Positions 35,705 through 44,837 of a stretch of DNA of 64,000 bases are shown in pieces. Source of the stretch: Alteromonas pelagimontana. Lineage in GTDB: Bacteria; Pseudomonadota; Gammaproteobacteria; Enterobacterales; Alteromonadaceae. The stretch lies in NCBI RefSeq assembly GCF_002499975.2, contig NZ_CP052766.1, forward strand, positions 372,001 through 436,000. Reading direction: 5' to 3'. The first letter of the stretch is position 1. Each line of letters begins with the position of its first letter. A program made the position numbers and the translations under genes. The notes under the pieces are model-generated. The model did not search any database and had not been told where the DNA came from. It worked only from the letters and a program-made list of their open reading frames with translations.

Positions 35705-35984
35705 TTTTCACCTCAATATCGATTAGCGGCTCTGCTGTGGTGGGTATTCGCTCGATAGTGTAATTTCGATCTCTCACCAGCAGCGTATCGCCACGGCGGA
35801 AGAATTTAGCATCGGCGTTTTTCACTGTAATCACTGTCATTCGCTCAACGCCGGTTTCGCCTTCAAACTCGGTATCGCTAAAGATAGCCTGCACCGTTAC
35901 GCCGCTAACGATGATGTTTTCTTCTTCACCTAGGCAATCAATGCAGTCTTGCGCTGCTTGGTTGAGAATACTTTCAAACGACAT
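35697..35984 (-). CDS. Head-tail joining protein (gpFII-like)
   Basis: A 95-residue beta-rich protein (VSGVTVQAIFSDTEFEGETG, then RRGDTLLVRDRNYTIERI). Size, order and strand pattern fit lambda FII/ATP-independent head-tail connectors. It overlaps the next gene. Confidence 0.6.
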   Translation of the reverse strand: MSFESILNQAAQDCIDCLGEEENIIVSGVTVQAIFSDTEFEGETGVERMTVITVKNADAKFFRRGDTLLVRDRNYTIERIPTTAEPLIDIEVKSA

Positions 35985-35986
35985 GG

Positions 35987-36151
35987 CTATTTAGCCAATT
36001 TATCTTTGATAAGGGCGTCAGCTAAATCTGCATCAAGATTGTGCTCGCCTGGCGTCAATGGATCTTCACCGGGTTTAACTTGCACAGTAAATAGTAGCTC
36101 TACCTTTTTGGCAGATGCTTTTTTCTCTGTCTGAGGCTTTGCACTGGACAT
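35987..36151 (-). CDS. 54-aa small head-tail protein (gpFI-like position)
   Basis: The ORF begins with ATG after GGAG, in the gap between capsid and FII-like genes. The product MSSAKPQTEKKASAKKVELL...LADALIKDKLAK is basic at the N-terminus. Many lambda-like phages carry a short protein of this kind at the FI position. Exact role unknown. Confidence 0.6.
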   Translation of the reverse strand: MSSAKPQTEKKASAKKVELLFTVQVKPGEDPLTPGEHNLDADLADALIKDKLAK

Positions 36152-36164
36152 GGTGACTCCTAAA

Positions 36165-36188
36165 AATAAAGAGGGGCGTTAGCCCCTC
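36165..36188 (-). terminator. Terminator after the major capsid gene
   Basis: Minus-strand GAGGGGC-TAAC-GCCCCTC followed by TTTATTTTT, only a few bases after the capsid stop. It probably sets a high capsid to connector ratio. Confidence 0.75.
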
Positions 36189-36191
36189 AGA

Positions 36192-37223
36192 TTAAAAGAC
36201 AGTAACAGACACGAAAGCATCTGGGTCTGGCGTGATCATCAGCGGTGCTGATTGCGTCATCACGTATTCAACCGAGGGATCGTCCTGCGCCCACGTTTTC
36301 GGCCAGCGAGACGCGGCAACAACGCCTTCGTCATTCGCTTTCACATCGTGAATGGCGCCATACGCCCGGACGCCAGAATAAGCAGCATTGCCCATCAATA
36401 TCTTGTTGGCAGGCATGTAGTATTCTTTCTCATTCGTTTCTGGGTCGGTGTATTGACCGGTATAAACCCAGATTTCTACGTCACCAAAGTAACCCTTAAA
36501 GCTTGTTACCATGCCTAAGTCTTTTGTGGCTGTTTCCATTTGAGAAGAGCTACCACGAAGCGTATCCAACTTCTCTTTTACTGATTTAAATGAACTAAAT
36601 TTAGTCCATGCGCCCTTACCCATCACGATAAGACCGACAGAGCCTGTCGCATTCTCCGCCCAGTTAGTGATGTCATCGGTAGGGTCGTAAGTGGCAGGGT
36701 CCACAGTATCCCACTTTGCAGCGCCAGAAAGGGCAATGTTGTTGCCAGCGGAGCGACCAAAGTCAACTTCCTGATCTGGGTAGTCTTCACCCTTCACAAG
36801 GACCTTTCCAGTTAATACGGCTTGCGCCGCCATCCACTCTTCACGATAGGTGATCGCTTTGTCTTGGCGAACAAGATTGTCGGTCAGTGCCGCCATTTTA
36901 CGTTGCGCTGGAGACATGGAGCCAAGAAAGGCTTCACCAGGCCGACGCTTGAGCAACTGACCGGGCTTAATGGCATGCTTGGGCTTTAAGTAGGCGGGTT
37001 TAAAGGTTTTAAGCTCTCCACCACGCTCTTTGTGAACTTTGCCGGCAACGACAGGAGAAACGAACGGCGCCATAACAACGTCTTCGGAAACTTTGTCGAA
37101 ATGGATATATTCATCATCAAACGTGATCACGCTTGGGAAAAACAGAGACAAGAAGAATGACTCAAACTTGCCTACCGTCTGTACGATTTCTAGCATAGTG
37201 CTAGTGCTAACTGCATTAAACAT
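36192..37223 (-). CDS. E: Major capsid protein (gpE family)
   Basis: A 343-residue HK97-fold capsid protein of the lambda E family. The N-terminal FNAVSTSTMLEIVQ and FLSLFFPSVITFDDEYIHFDKV, the PGQLLKRRPGE loop and the C-terminal SVEYVMTQSAPLMITPDPDA region are characteristic. GGAG precedes the ATG. It forms the capsid shell. Confidence 0.9.
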   Translation of the reverse strand: MFNAVSTSTMLEIVQTVGKFESFFLSLFFPSVITFDDEYIHFDKVSEDVVMAPFVSPVVAGKVHKERGGELKTFKPAYLKPKHAIKPGQLLKRRPGEAFLGSMSPAQRKMAALTDNLVRQDKAITYREEWMAAQAVLTGKVLVKGEDYPDQEVDFGRSAGNNIALSGAAKWDTVDPATYDPTDDITNWAENATGSVGLIVMGKGAWTKFSSFKSVKEKLDTLRGSSSQMETATKDLGMVTSFKGYFGDVEIWVYTGQYTDPETNEKEYYMPANKILMGNAAYSGVRAYGAIHDVKANDEGVVAASRWPKTWAQDDPSVEYVMTQSAPLMITPDPDAFVSVTVF

Positions 37224-37234
37224 GTGTTTGCTCC

Positions 37235-37594
37235 TTAAAGTTTAGCAGCTTTGGTCTGCAAGCTGATCGGGGTGCCGACAAATGCCAGCGACTTGGTTGT
37301 GTCGGTAAAGCTTGCATGCCAAGCGAGCATGGAAGGATCAAACGTGCCAGCTTTAAAAACTTGACAAGTCACGTCACCCGCGCTTGCATCGATTGCCTGG
37401 GGCGTAATGTATACAGCCTTCTGGCTTCCGTTAGTGGCGGCAGTATCGGTTTCGACATATTTACCTGACGAGGTAACCTGCCCAATAGGCGTGAAAGCCG
37501 CAAGGTTTTGGCCAGACGCGATGGTAACTGAGGTAGTGGCAATCTGATCGCTGCCACTTGTGACATCTTCATAATCATAGGTTTCGGTAAACAT
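37235..37594 (-). CDS. D: Head decoration protein (gpD-like)
   Basis: A 119-residue beta-tulip decoration protein (TSVTIASGQNLAAFTPIGQV, DASAGDVTCQVFKAGTFD). Its ATG overlaps the protease/scaffold stop (TAATG). It cements the expanded capsid at trimer sites, as lambda D does. Confidence 0.85.
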   Translation of the reverse strand: MFTETYDYEDVTSGSDQIATTSVTIASGQNLAAFTPIGQVTSSGKYVETDTAATNGSQKAVYITPQAIDASAGDVTCQVFKAGTFDPSMLAWHASFTDTTKSLAFVGTPISLQTKAAKL

Positions 37595-37971
37595 TACTTA
37601 ACTCCAACAGATTTGTTATAGGCTGCAATATATTTGGCGGCCTCGGATTCCTCTTCGGCTTCTGCAATTGCGCCAATGCCAGGCTGTTCTGTGGCGCTCA
37701 TTGCGATATCAAGCGCGTTGCCTTGGGCGGCGGATTTGCTTTCAGGCGATGCCTTCATTACCGCGACTGCATCTTCTGCAGATAAATCGGTGTTAAAAGC
37801 GAGATGCTGAGCTAAATCAGAACGGCCTTCGGCTTCAGGGGCTTTAAGGATGGCAGCGCAACGCTGTTTTTGGTCAACCGCTGGGGCTGACGCTGCCGGG
37901 CTTGCTTGCTGTTGGGCTTCAGGTCCGGCACTTACCGTCTCGTCTGCCGCTGGGGTTGCTTGCTCACTCAT
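37594..37971 (-). CDS. Internal-start scaffold protein (Nu3-like)
   Basis: An in-frame ATG at codon 299 of the protease gene (MSEQATPAADE) is preceded by CGGAG nine bases upstream. It would give a 125-residue helical acidic scaffold identical to the C-terminus of gpC, as Nu3 in lambda. Confidence 0.65.
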   Translation of the reverse strand: MSEQATPAADETVSAGPEAQQQASPAASAPAVDQKQRCAAILKAPEAEGRSDLAQHLAFNTDLSAEDAVAVMKASPESKSAAQGNALDIAMSATEQPGIGAIAEAEEESEAAKYIAAYNKSVGVK

Positions 37972-38865
37972 TGTGATGCTCCGCTGTTGTTGACTGTCCG
38001 TGCCGGACAGGTGTTGTGTGAAATGGGTAAGAATGTTGTGGGAATTAATCACCTCATCAGCCAAGCCAGCATCGACAGCAGCTTGGCCGGTATAGGAAAG
38101 CGCTTCCGTTGCTAAAACTTCATCGAGCGAAAGGCCGATATTGCGAGAAACTTTTCCAGCAAACTGTTCGCGCAACTCATCGCATGAGGATTTGAATTGC
38201 TGATAAACATCGTCGGGTAAATTTTTGTAAGGGTTGCCGTCAACTTTATGAGAGCCCGAATAAATCATGGTAATTTCCATGCCGTATTCGCTCAGCATTC
38301 CTTCGTAACTGGAATGGATTTGCACCACGCCGATAGAGCCACTTATTGCGGTCTGGGTCGTAAAGCGTTTATCTGCTGCGCTACCGATACACATTGCTGC
38401 GCTGCAGGCCATATCGTCATAGATGGCCCATAACGGTTTTTGCTTATTTTCAAAGATGTGGTCGCAAGCGTCGAAGCAACCCGCGACAGTGCCGCCAGGT
38501 GAGTTAATGGATAACAGGATACCTTTGACGTCTGGATCCTGATTGGCTGCATCGAACATAGCGACTATGGCGTCGTATCCGGAGATGTAGGAACTGACAA
38601 ATCCCAACTTATGAATCAATGCGCCAGATACCGGAATTACCGCTACGCCGTCTACCAAGTAATAGGGCTTGTTGGCGTAACCCCCATGACTGGAATGGTA
38701 AGCGCTGGGCGTTTGTGAAACGCGAGGTTTACCCTCTGTATCAACAACGCCTTTTTCATCAAAAAGACTTAAGCCGCCTTTTTGTTTTACTGCTAAGGAG
38801 GCGAGCAACAGGCGCGCTGATTTCGCGTCCATCGCCAGAGACTGGTTTAATAGTGTTTCAAGCAT
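37594..38865 (-). CDS. C: Head maturation protease (S49, gpC-like) with scaffold tail
   Basis: A 423-residue protein. An S49 (SppA-type) protease domain covers about residues 70-280 with nucleophile S155 in MACSAAM and general base K207 in SHKVDG; SINSPGG forms the oxyanion loop. The C-terminal 125 residues are Ala/Gln/Glu-rich scaffold. As in lambda C-Nu3, the scaffold is also made from an internal start. It cleaves scaffold and portal during prohead maturation. Confidence 0.85.
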   Translation of the reverse strand: MLETLLNQSLAMDAKSARLLLASLAVKQKGGLSLFDEKGVVDTEGKPRVSQTPSAYHSSHGGYANKPYYLVDGVAVIPVSGALIHKLGFVSSYISGYDAIVAMFDAANQDPDVKGILLSINSPGGTVAGCFDACDHIFENKQKPLWAIYDDMACSAAMCIGSAADKRFTTQTAISGSIGVVQIHSSYEGMLSEYGMEITMIYSGSHKVDGNPYKNLPDDVYQQFKSSCDELREQFAGKVSRNIGLSLDEVLATEALSYTGQAAVDAGLADEVINSHNILTHFTQHLSGTDSQQQRSITMSEQATPAADETVSAGPEAQQQASPAASAPAVDQKQRCAAILKAPEAEGRSDLAQHLAFNTDLSAEDAVAVMKASPESKSAAQGNALDIAMSATEQPGIGAIAEAEEESEAAKYIAAYNKSVGVK

Positions 38866-38882
38866 AGATATAAAAGACCACT

Positions 38883-40496
38883 TTACGCGGCCTTTCCCTG
38901 TGTTTGGGGGTTTTGCTCTTCTGGTTCTACGGTTTCATTGAACCGTGTAACCTGAGCCCAGCTTGGCGGGGGTAACCCAGCGGTTTTTCGCTCTTCAGCT
39001 TCCCTGACCTGTTGGCTAAACACCTCCTGATAATCTTCACCCATGGTGGCTAGTTCTTTTTCATAGGTAGATAAACCAGACTCAATGCGAAGCACCGCTT
39101 CCTTGACTTCTTTAAGGCCATCGATAGCAAGACGTCCAGTACCGATCCATTCCGTGTTACACCAGGCAGATTTACGTTCGTAGAAGTTATATTTTGCCTT
39201 ACGCGGCAATGTGAGGTATCCACGCTGTATCGCTTCTTCAAACCACAGTGAAAAAACGGACGCCCCAAATCGCGCAGGAATGACCTTCCGACGACCAATA
39301 AAATAGCGCCATGACTCCATCATTGAAGCGCGGGCACTGGAATAATTCACTTTGGAGTAGTCACGGGCGAGCTGCTCGTAACTCATATTCATTCCGGCTG
39401 CGGTGTAGCGAAGGATAGCGGATTCCAAATCAGCAAAGCCATTGTCGGCATTACCGGGCGTTTTAAGATTCAGGGATTCGCCAGGGAACAGATGCGGAAT
39501 TTTAACCCCGTTCATTTTTACGTTAGCGCCCTGATGGAATTGCCCAGAGAACGCCAGCATGTTAGTTAAACCCTGCTGAACATTCCCCCCGCCAGTAGAA
39601 GCACCAAGGATCATGTCGTGAGCAGTCTGAGAATCTAGTTCAGATTCAATGACAGCGGCATACATAGCACTAACAACAGCATTCTGCAGTTTGGTCATCT
39701 GCAATTTATCAATCATGAATAATTGCTCCATGACTGCCATAAATTGTGTGGCCGCTCGGGTTTGGCCGTCTTCGCGAGGCTCAAAAATATGGATAAACTG
39801 CTGTCTTCCCCAGCGTGTTTCGCGCGGTACCCGACGCCAGCCGCCAGAGTTAAACCCGTTCAAGGATTCACCGATACCGTACCGAGGATTTAAAACGTGA
39901 TATGCGATAGCTGAGCTGTAGCGATCTTGCTCTACGCCACCACGCAGCCGTTCAGAGTCTGGTACACCAAGAGGGTTGGATACTCGCTTGGGGGAGACCA
40001 TCTTAATTGCAGTTTTAAAGAGGCTTCCGGATCTGGATATCCATTCTGCCGAGGCCATCGCTTCACCTAAGTTGACGTGTGTGGCTACAACTTCCCGCGC
40101 CATCATAGTGAACGTGCGCTTTCTTTCTGCATCCAGATAGCAGCCAACCGGATCTTCCGCATGCTCTTTCCATGCAGATTCAACATCAGCGGCCATTGCG
40201 CGTGAGTCTTGTTCGGATATTCCTAAAGACCGCCAGTTAGGCTTGTAGCTCAATCGGAAATGCGAACCAACAATATTATCAACATGCAGCTGTACTGCCC
40301 CGCTCGCATAGCCATGATTCTTTACCAGATCATCAGCGCGGGCACTTCCCATTTGCAGGTCGGGAAGTATACCGGCGTCAGCTGTTTTTAGCGTAGGCAT
40401 CCAATCGGAGAGTTGATTGCCAAACCCACCTGACGCACCACGAAACGCAGACGCCATAGGCTGGCCGTTCTGATCTAGTATTTTAACATCTTTCAA
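38883..40496 (-). CDS. B: Portal protein (gpB-like)
   Basis: A 537-residue lambda-family portal. Hallmarks are the ADDLVKNHGYASGAVQLHVDNIVG segment read in parts (N-terminal), WISRSGSLFKTAIKMVSP, IHIFEPREDGQTRA and SSARASMMESWRYF. The start is TTG at 40496, whose TTGA overlaps the gpW stop. It forms the dodecameric DNA channel. The C-terminus is unstructured and Glu/Pro-rich. Confidence 0.9.
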   Translation of the reverse strand: MKDVKILDQNGQPMASAFRGASGGFGNQLSDWMPTLKTADAGILPDLQMGSARADDLVKNHGYASGAVQLHVDNIVGSHFRLSYKPNWRSLGISEQDSRAMAADVESAWKEHAEDPVGCYLDAERKRTFTMMAREVVATHVNLGEAMASAEWISRSGSLFKTAIKMVSPKRVSNPLGVPDSERLRGGVEQDRYSSAIAYHVLNPRYGIGESLNGFNSGGWRRVPRETRWGRQQFIHIFEPREDGQTRAATQFMAVMEQLFMIDKLQMTKLQNAVVSAMYAAVIESELDSQTAHDMILGASTGGGNVQQGLTNMLAFSGQFHQGANVKMNGVKIPHLFPGESLNLKTPGNADNGFADLESAILRYTAAGMNMSYEQLARDYSKVNYSSARASMMESWRYFIGRRKVIPARFGASVFSLWFEEAIQRGYLTLPRKAKYNFYERKSAWCNTEWIGTGRLAIDGLKEVKEAVLRIESGLSTYEKELATMGEDYQEVFSQQVREAEERKTAGLPPPSWAQVTRFNETVEPEEQNPQTQGKAA

Positions 40497-40708
40497 AATC
40501 TGACCCCTGCCGGAGGCATGCGACGGCCAGTTCCTTCAACTACCCGTGCTAACGCATCTATGTATTCGTTGAGTTGCGTTAGCGTTGCACGAGTATATTC
40601 GACGGACATACCATCCTTGTTTACTCGAACGACAGCGGTGCCTGTCATGAGCTTATGACGCGCAGCTCTGGCTTCAGCCAACTGCTGTGTCTGTTCAACT
40701 GTTGCCAT
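40493..40708 (-). CDS. W: Head-tail joining protein gpW
   Basis: A 71-residue helix-strand-strand-helix protein (TVEQTQQLAEARAARHKLMTG, VEYTRATLTQLNEYIDAL) matching gpW. It overlaps the terminase stop by 14 nt and the portal start by 4 nt. It seals the packaged head before tail joining. Confidence 0.85.
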   Translation of the reverse strand: MATVEQTQQLAEARAARHKLMTGTAVVRVNKDGMSVEYTRATLTQLNEYIDALARVVEGTGRRMPPAGVRF

Positions 40709-42644
40709 TTAGTAATCTGCCTATATCTGAAATACTGGGTGATTTGCTTGCGCTTTCTTCATATTGAGGAATTAGGGTGTCAAGATTTAGCCCAAAATAC
40801 TGTTGCGCGATACGAAGCGCTGCAAGGTTGTAAACTTCGCAATCCAACTTCTCGTTCCGCTTGCCTGGCGGGTTAACCCATCGATACGTTTTTTGCCCCT
40901 TCACAATCAGGGGCTTCTTCACTTCAGCTAGAAGTTGGTTGAAGAATGAAATGTCGCACCACTCTTTCATCGGAAAGTGCATGCTGCCAGGGTGAGGAAC
41001 AGTGGGATCGCTAGGAACGATACACACCCTGTCGTAAATCATATCTTTGGCATTGTCGGTGCCGACCATTACCAGGTAGACGCCGTGTGAATTTTTCTTT
41101 TTAGGTTTCGTCGCGATAGGCTTGCCGTATTCACTCGCGCCCTTGCCGGGGAATAGTCGCATCACACCAAAGCGCTTGGTGAATTTATAAACCTCATCGG
41201 TATAGTGGCCACCGGAGTCAAATACTCCCGTCGCCCAATTCATTACTTGCCCGTTCGCTTTGGTGTACGATTTTCGTAGCGGCTTTTCTAACATGTCCCA
41301 GAAGTCCGGCGTGGATGGATCGCCGTGAACCTCAAACTGGTCGATAACAAAACTTTCTTCGCCAGCAGCCCAGCCTTTAACGGTAAATTCAGCCCAGTGA
41401 TCTTGCATATCACCACCCACGGTGATAAATCCTACTCGGTCTGGCACTTCCGCATTGTAGTGTTCGCGGCGAGCAAGAAGATGCTCAGGCTCTGTTTTCA
41501 CCCGCTCTAGTTCTTCAAATGCTTCACCCAATGTCGTGTTGATAAACGACTTGAGCTTCATCGGGTTGCCCTGCGCCTTGTACCAATCGGTGATAATGCG
41601 AGACCAAGGCGAGAAGTTTGAGTAAAGTGAATTAAGGATCCACGTCACTGATTCTGGCGTGGGCGCTATCCGCTTTTTCTCAGGGAAATCGTCACGGTGG
41701 TAATAGGTAATGCCATCAATAGTGGCCAAACCGTTATTACTCAGCCAATACCCTTGCTTATCCGCTTCGATAAAATCGGCGTATGTGAATGTGTCATCAC
41801 AACTTACGCAGCGATATCTTGCTGATCTGGCTCGTTCTGAACCTTCAAGTTCTTTATTCCACTCAAGACCGTGACTGGCATCCTTACCGCCAAAAATAAG
41901 CTCTTGGTGTGCCCCGCATTTACAGCAAGGGATGTGACGCCGAAATTCCTGCTCTGATTCGTCGGCCGCTTCGGTAATTTGGCATTCGCCTTTTACTGTG
42001 GGGCTGGATCCCCGAATTGATTTACCAAAAGCTGAACCTTCAAGGCGCTTATCACCTAAGAACGTTGGCGAGCCTTCACCTTCTACATCCCGATCAAACT
42101 TCGACAGCTCGTCGTAGATAGAGACGTCCAGTGATTTTTCGCGGTAGTTCTTCGCAGCCTTGCCGCCCATCAAGAACAATTCGCGCCTATTGACGAAGGC
42201 TTTGTTCTCGATGGTGTTTTGTTTGCTCTTTTTGTTTAGGTAAGGAAATATGGCTCGTAGTGGGTCAACATCCCGAAGCATCGGGTCGATATGCTTTTTA
42301 CTGAAACCATCCCTTGCACCATCATCGGGTTGCCAGACTCCGACGTTTCTTTTTTTATGCTCAATGAAGTAAGCAATGGCGGCGCAGATAAGTTTGGTAT
42401 AACCAACCCGCGCCGACTTTAACCAGTTGACTTCTCTGATGTCGTCATTGCACATCGAGTTGAGAATGGCAATCTGACTTGGAGCCGTCTTCCAAGGGCC
42501 TTCAATGTATGAAGATTCTGGAGACATGTAGTAATGAGCATCAGCCCATTCAACACCAGTAAGCGGTGGCTCTCGATAAAGTACACGGGCACCCTCGCAA
42601 AGCGCTTTTTTAAATTTTCGCCTCTGCCTGGGTGATAACTTCAT
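40695..42644 (-). CDS. A: Terminase large subunit (gpA-like)
   Basis: A 649-residue packaging motor and nuclease. The Walker A variant KSARVGYTK near residue 77 matches lambda gpA almost exactly. A zinc-binding C-x2-C...C-x2-C pair (CCKCG, RCVSCD) sits in the middle, and nuclease acidic residues lie in the C-terminal half (GGDMQDHW, VFDSGGHYTD). ATG 42644 is used; it lies inside the small subunit gene (35-nt overlap). It cuts cos and drives DNA into proheads. Confidence 0.9.
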   Translation of the reverse strand: MKLSPRQRRKFKKALCEGARVLYREPPLTGVEWADAHYYMSPESSYIEGPWKTAPSQIAILNSMCNDDIREVNWLKSARVGYTKLICAAIAYFIEHKKRNVGVWQPDDGARDGFSKKHIDPMLRDVDPLRAIFPYLNKKSKQNTIENKAFVNRRELFLMGGKAAKNYREKSLDVSIYDELSKFDRDVEGEGSPTFLGDKRLEGSAFGKSIRGSSPTVKGECQITEAADESEQEFRRHIPCCKCGAHQELIFGGKDASHGLEWNKELEGSERARSARYRCVSCDDTFTYADFIEADKQGYWLSNNGLATIDGITYYHRDDFPEKKRIAPTPESVTWILNSLYSNFSPWSRIITDWYKAQGNPMKLKSFINTTLGEAFEELERVKTEPEHLLARREHYNAEVPDRVGFITVGGDMQDHWAEFTVKGWAAGEESFVIDQFEVHGDPSTPDFWDMLEKPLRKSYTKANGQVMNWATGVFDSGGHYTDEVYKFTKRFGVMRLFPGKGASEYGKPIATKPKKKNSHGVYLVMVGTDNAKDMIYDRVCIVPSDPTVPHPGSMHFPMKEWCDISFFNQLLAEVKKPLIVKGQKTYRWVNPPGKRNEKLDCEVYNLAALRIAQQYFGLNLDTLIPQYEESASKSPSISDIGRLLNGNS

Positions 42645-43125
42645 CAATGATTTCGTCTAAGTGATTGTCGAGGTTAGCCGCCTCATTCTGATGCTTGATC
42701 GTCTCTGATTTGATAAAGTCGATAATGCGCTGTTCTATCTCGGGATGACGTCGCTTAATGTTTGGTGCCAGTGAGTCCAGCGTTGCACCAACCTGCGATA
42801 AAATTTTGGCTAAAATGTCCCTGGCCGCTTCAACAGGAATTGCCCGACCTTCTAAAATCTCGTTTTTGATTTCTTGCGTGATGCGCTGCTGTTGAGTGAG
42901 TAAGGCTCGCTCTAGCTCAACATCGATAGTTTCGCCGCCGTGGTTAACTCGGTTGTTGTTTTTCTTAAGCTCTTTTTCTATCCTGTTTTCAATGACATCT
43001 TGAACCCGATAAAGCTGCTGTCTTCCATCTTTACGATATGGCTTCACGCCCCATTTATCAAAGGCTTGCGTTGAGATGCCGCAAGACTCCGCCATGGTCT
43101 TTTTGTTCAGTAAATAAGTTTCCAT
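42610..43125 (-). CDS. Terminase small subunit (Nu1-like)
   Basis: A 171-residue protein with an N-terminal winged HTH (LLNKKTMAESCGISTQAFDKWG, KDGRQQLYRVQDVI), followed by long helices. Of the Nu1/DUF1441 type. It binds cosB to position the large subunit. Confidence 0.85.
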   Translation of the reverse strand: METYLLNKKTMAESCGISTQAFDKWGVKPYRKDGRQQLYRVQDVIENRIEKELKKNNNRVNHGGETIDVELERALLTQQQRITQEIKNEILEGRAIPVEAARDILAKILSQVGATLDSLAPNIKRRHPEIEQRIIDFIKSETIKHQNEAANLDNHLDEIIDEVITQAEAKI

Positions 43126-43315
43126 AACGGTGTTCTATTTGTGTGTTTCAGAGTGGATAACAAAACAACTTCGACTCAAAATGACTCATAAATAGCCAAA
43201 CCTTGCGCTGCTGCGTACCCGTAAGCCCTTGATTTGCTGGGAAGTACCTTTTTCTTGTAAAGAATATTGACACTGCAAAGAAAGCTGACAACCCGCGCCA
43301 TTTCGGTGCGCCCCG
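43126..43315. other. Probable cos region
   Basis: A 190-bp gene-free stretch directly upstream of the Nu1-like gene, where lambda has cos. A GC-rich partially symmetric element CGCGCCATTTCGGTGCGCC (43294-43312) stands out from AT-rich flanks and is a candidate nicking site. The rest may hold cosB and IHF sites. Confidence 0.5.
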
Positions 43316-43927
43316 TCACTTTGTTGCAAGTCGAATCTGATTCTTCACAGCCGCTGCCATGTCTTTATTGAATCGTATGGACGCTGACTTCTGTAGTAGC
43401 TTCTGCATTGGCTGACTATCGAATGTGTTTCTAATCGACGGGCCTAACACAGACTTAAGTGGTGTTCTCTTATCTGATGTGCGGGTGAACACTAGGAGCT
43501 TACCGCTTGTTCTGCCCTTACCTATGAACGTGCCCTCGTAGGTCTTGGACTTACCCCAGGCTTTTGCTTTCACGCCCTTGGCTTTGTACTTACCACGCTT
43601 ACCGCTTTTGAGTTTGCGGCGGCTATTGAAGTGGTTAGGCTTTTGATTGGCTGCGGTAACAAACTTGATTAAGTTAGTGGCACTACCTGTACGGGCATTG
43701 ACCTCTGCCTTGAGTTTGGCTTTGGTGGCCTTCCAGACTTTAAGCTCTTTCCTTACATCTGAGACTTTGATTCCTGTCTCTTTACTTATCGCCTTACCAG
43801 CATCCGTCCTTACACCGGTAGCCGTTCTGTTGAGTGCTTGAACTGTTGCCTTGGGTATCGCGCTTTCTTTGATTCGTTTAAGGTCTTGCGTGAGCGATGC
43901 GATGTCGTGCTTGAATGAGACCTGCAT
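43316..43927 (-). CDS. Z: Minor tail protein Z-like
   Basis: A 203-residue very basic protein with the GPZ pattern: IPKATVQALNRTATGVRTDA at the start, then SNLIKF-like and PLKSVLGPSIRNTF segments. In lambda, Z lies between FII and U; here it is between cos and the lysis genes, an unusual place. It works in tail completion and DNA positioning. Confidence 0.7.
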   Translation of the reverse strand: MQVSFKHDIASLTQDLKRIKESAIPKATVQALNRTATGVRTDAGKAISKETGIKVSDVRKELKVWKATKAKLKAEVNARTGSATNLIKFVTAANQKPNHFNSRRKLKSGKRGKYKAKGVKAKAWGKSKTYEGTFIGKGRTSGKLLVFTRTSDKRTPLKSVLGPSIRNTFDSQPMQKLLQKSASIRFNKDMAAAVKNQIRLATK

Positions 43928-43939
43928 AATAGTGAAGTA

Positions 43940-44284
43940 TCAGTCTCTACCCAAAGGAGTAACGATGTGAGTGTTGTTGTTTCTGTCGTGCAGGCGCTCA
44001 ATCATTTTCTTAATCTCGTCCAGGTTCTTATCTATCCTGTCCATGTGGGCATCGAGCTGTATCTGTTTAACGAAGTTGTTTGCTACATACAGTTGGTACT
44101 CAGCTAATGCGCGGTCAAACTCCATTGAAGTCTTGTTGAGCGATCTGGTTAGCTCCGTTACCGATGAGTTCAGTAACTTGTTTTGCTCTTTAATGCTGTT
44201 TACCCAAAACCAGAAAGCGGCTTGAATAATACTCACAAGCAGCGTGACGATGGATAGCACTATTGTTAATGTCATTTTGTCCAT
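43940..44284 (-). CDS. Single-TM coiled-coil lysis-region protein
   Basis: A 114-residue protein. One N-terminal transmembrane helix (about residues 4-28) is followed by a long coiled coil (NSSVTELTRSLNKTSMEF...MDRIDKNLDEIKKMIERL). This could be an inner-membrane spanin-like or XhlA-type holin-associated protein. No lipobox partner is seen. Family not certain. Confidence 0.6.
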   Translation of the reverse strand: MDKMTLTIVLSIVTLLVSIIQAAFWFWVNSIKEQNKLLNSSVTELTRSLNKTSMEFDRALAEYQLYVANNFVKQIQLDAHMDRIDKNLDEIKKMIERLHDRNNNTHIVTPLGRD

Positions 44285-44315
44285 CGTTTAGCCTTTGAAC
44301 TTTGAATGCGGATGA

Positions 44316-44837
44316 TTAGGTTTTTGCTTTTGTAACAACGGCATTAATACCCTTACCGACCTGTCTGAGTCCTGCGTATGTCCACGGTAGTGTTAGTAGC
44401 AGAATGAGGATAGTTGCGTCAGGCGACTTATCGTAGAATACGTAGACGATAGCAGCTATGAGCGATACCCACGATTGGCCAGGCCGAGTTGCAGCGACAT
44501 ACCATTTGTCTGAGTTATCGCCGTTCTGAATAGTTGCTTGTGTTGTGGCGTGAGCTGCTTGCGCATCATTGAGCTTTAGCCGCTCCATTTCTGCTAAGTG
44601 GTCGCGAATGCTTTTCTGTTCTTCGTGAGCAATACGCTTTAGTTCTACAACTGTTTGCGGGTTGTTCTGAAATGATGCGAGTACGTCATCTGGGGTATCT
44701 GAACCCGTAGCGCTCTTTACCATTGCAACGCCAGCAGCAATAGCGGCAGGTGCGTTACCTGTTAGAAGTGAACCGACAAGCGTAGCACTTGAGCCAGCAT
44801 TCTCTTTTAACCATCCGCCAACGTCTGACCAATTCAT
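44316..44837 (-). CDS. Holin, 3TM (GTA-type) family
   Basis: A 173-residue protein. It begins with MNWSDVGGWL and a hydrophobic segment (AAIAAGVAMV), has a charged middle, then two close C-terminal membrane helices (WVSLIAAIVYVFYD and TILILLLTLPWTY). This fits the 3TM holin family. It is co-located with the M15 endolysin and releases it to the periplasm. Confidence 0.75.
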   Translation of the reverse strand: MNWSDVGGWLKENAGSSATLVGSLLTGNAPAAIAAGVAMVKSATGSDTPDDVLASFQNNPQTVVELKRIAHEEQKSIRDHLAEMERLKLNDAQAAHATTQATIQNGDNSDKWYVAATRPGQSWVSLIAAIVYVFYDKSPDATILILLLTLPWTYAGLRQVGKGINAVVTKAKT

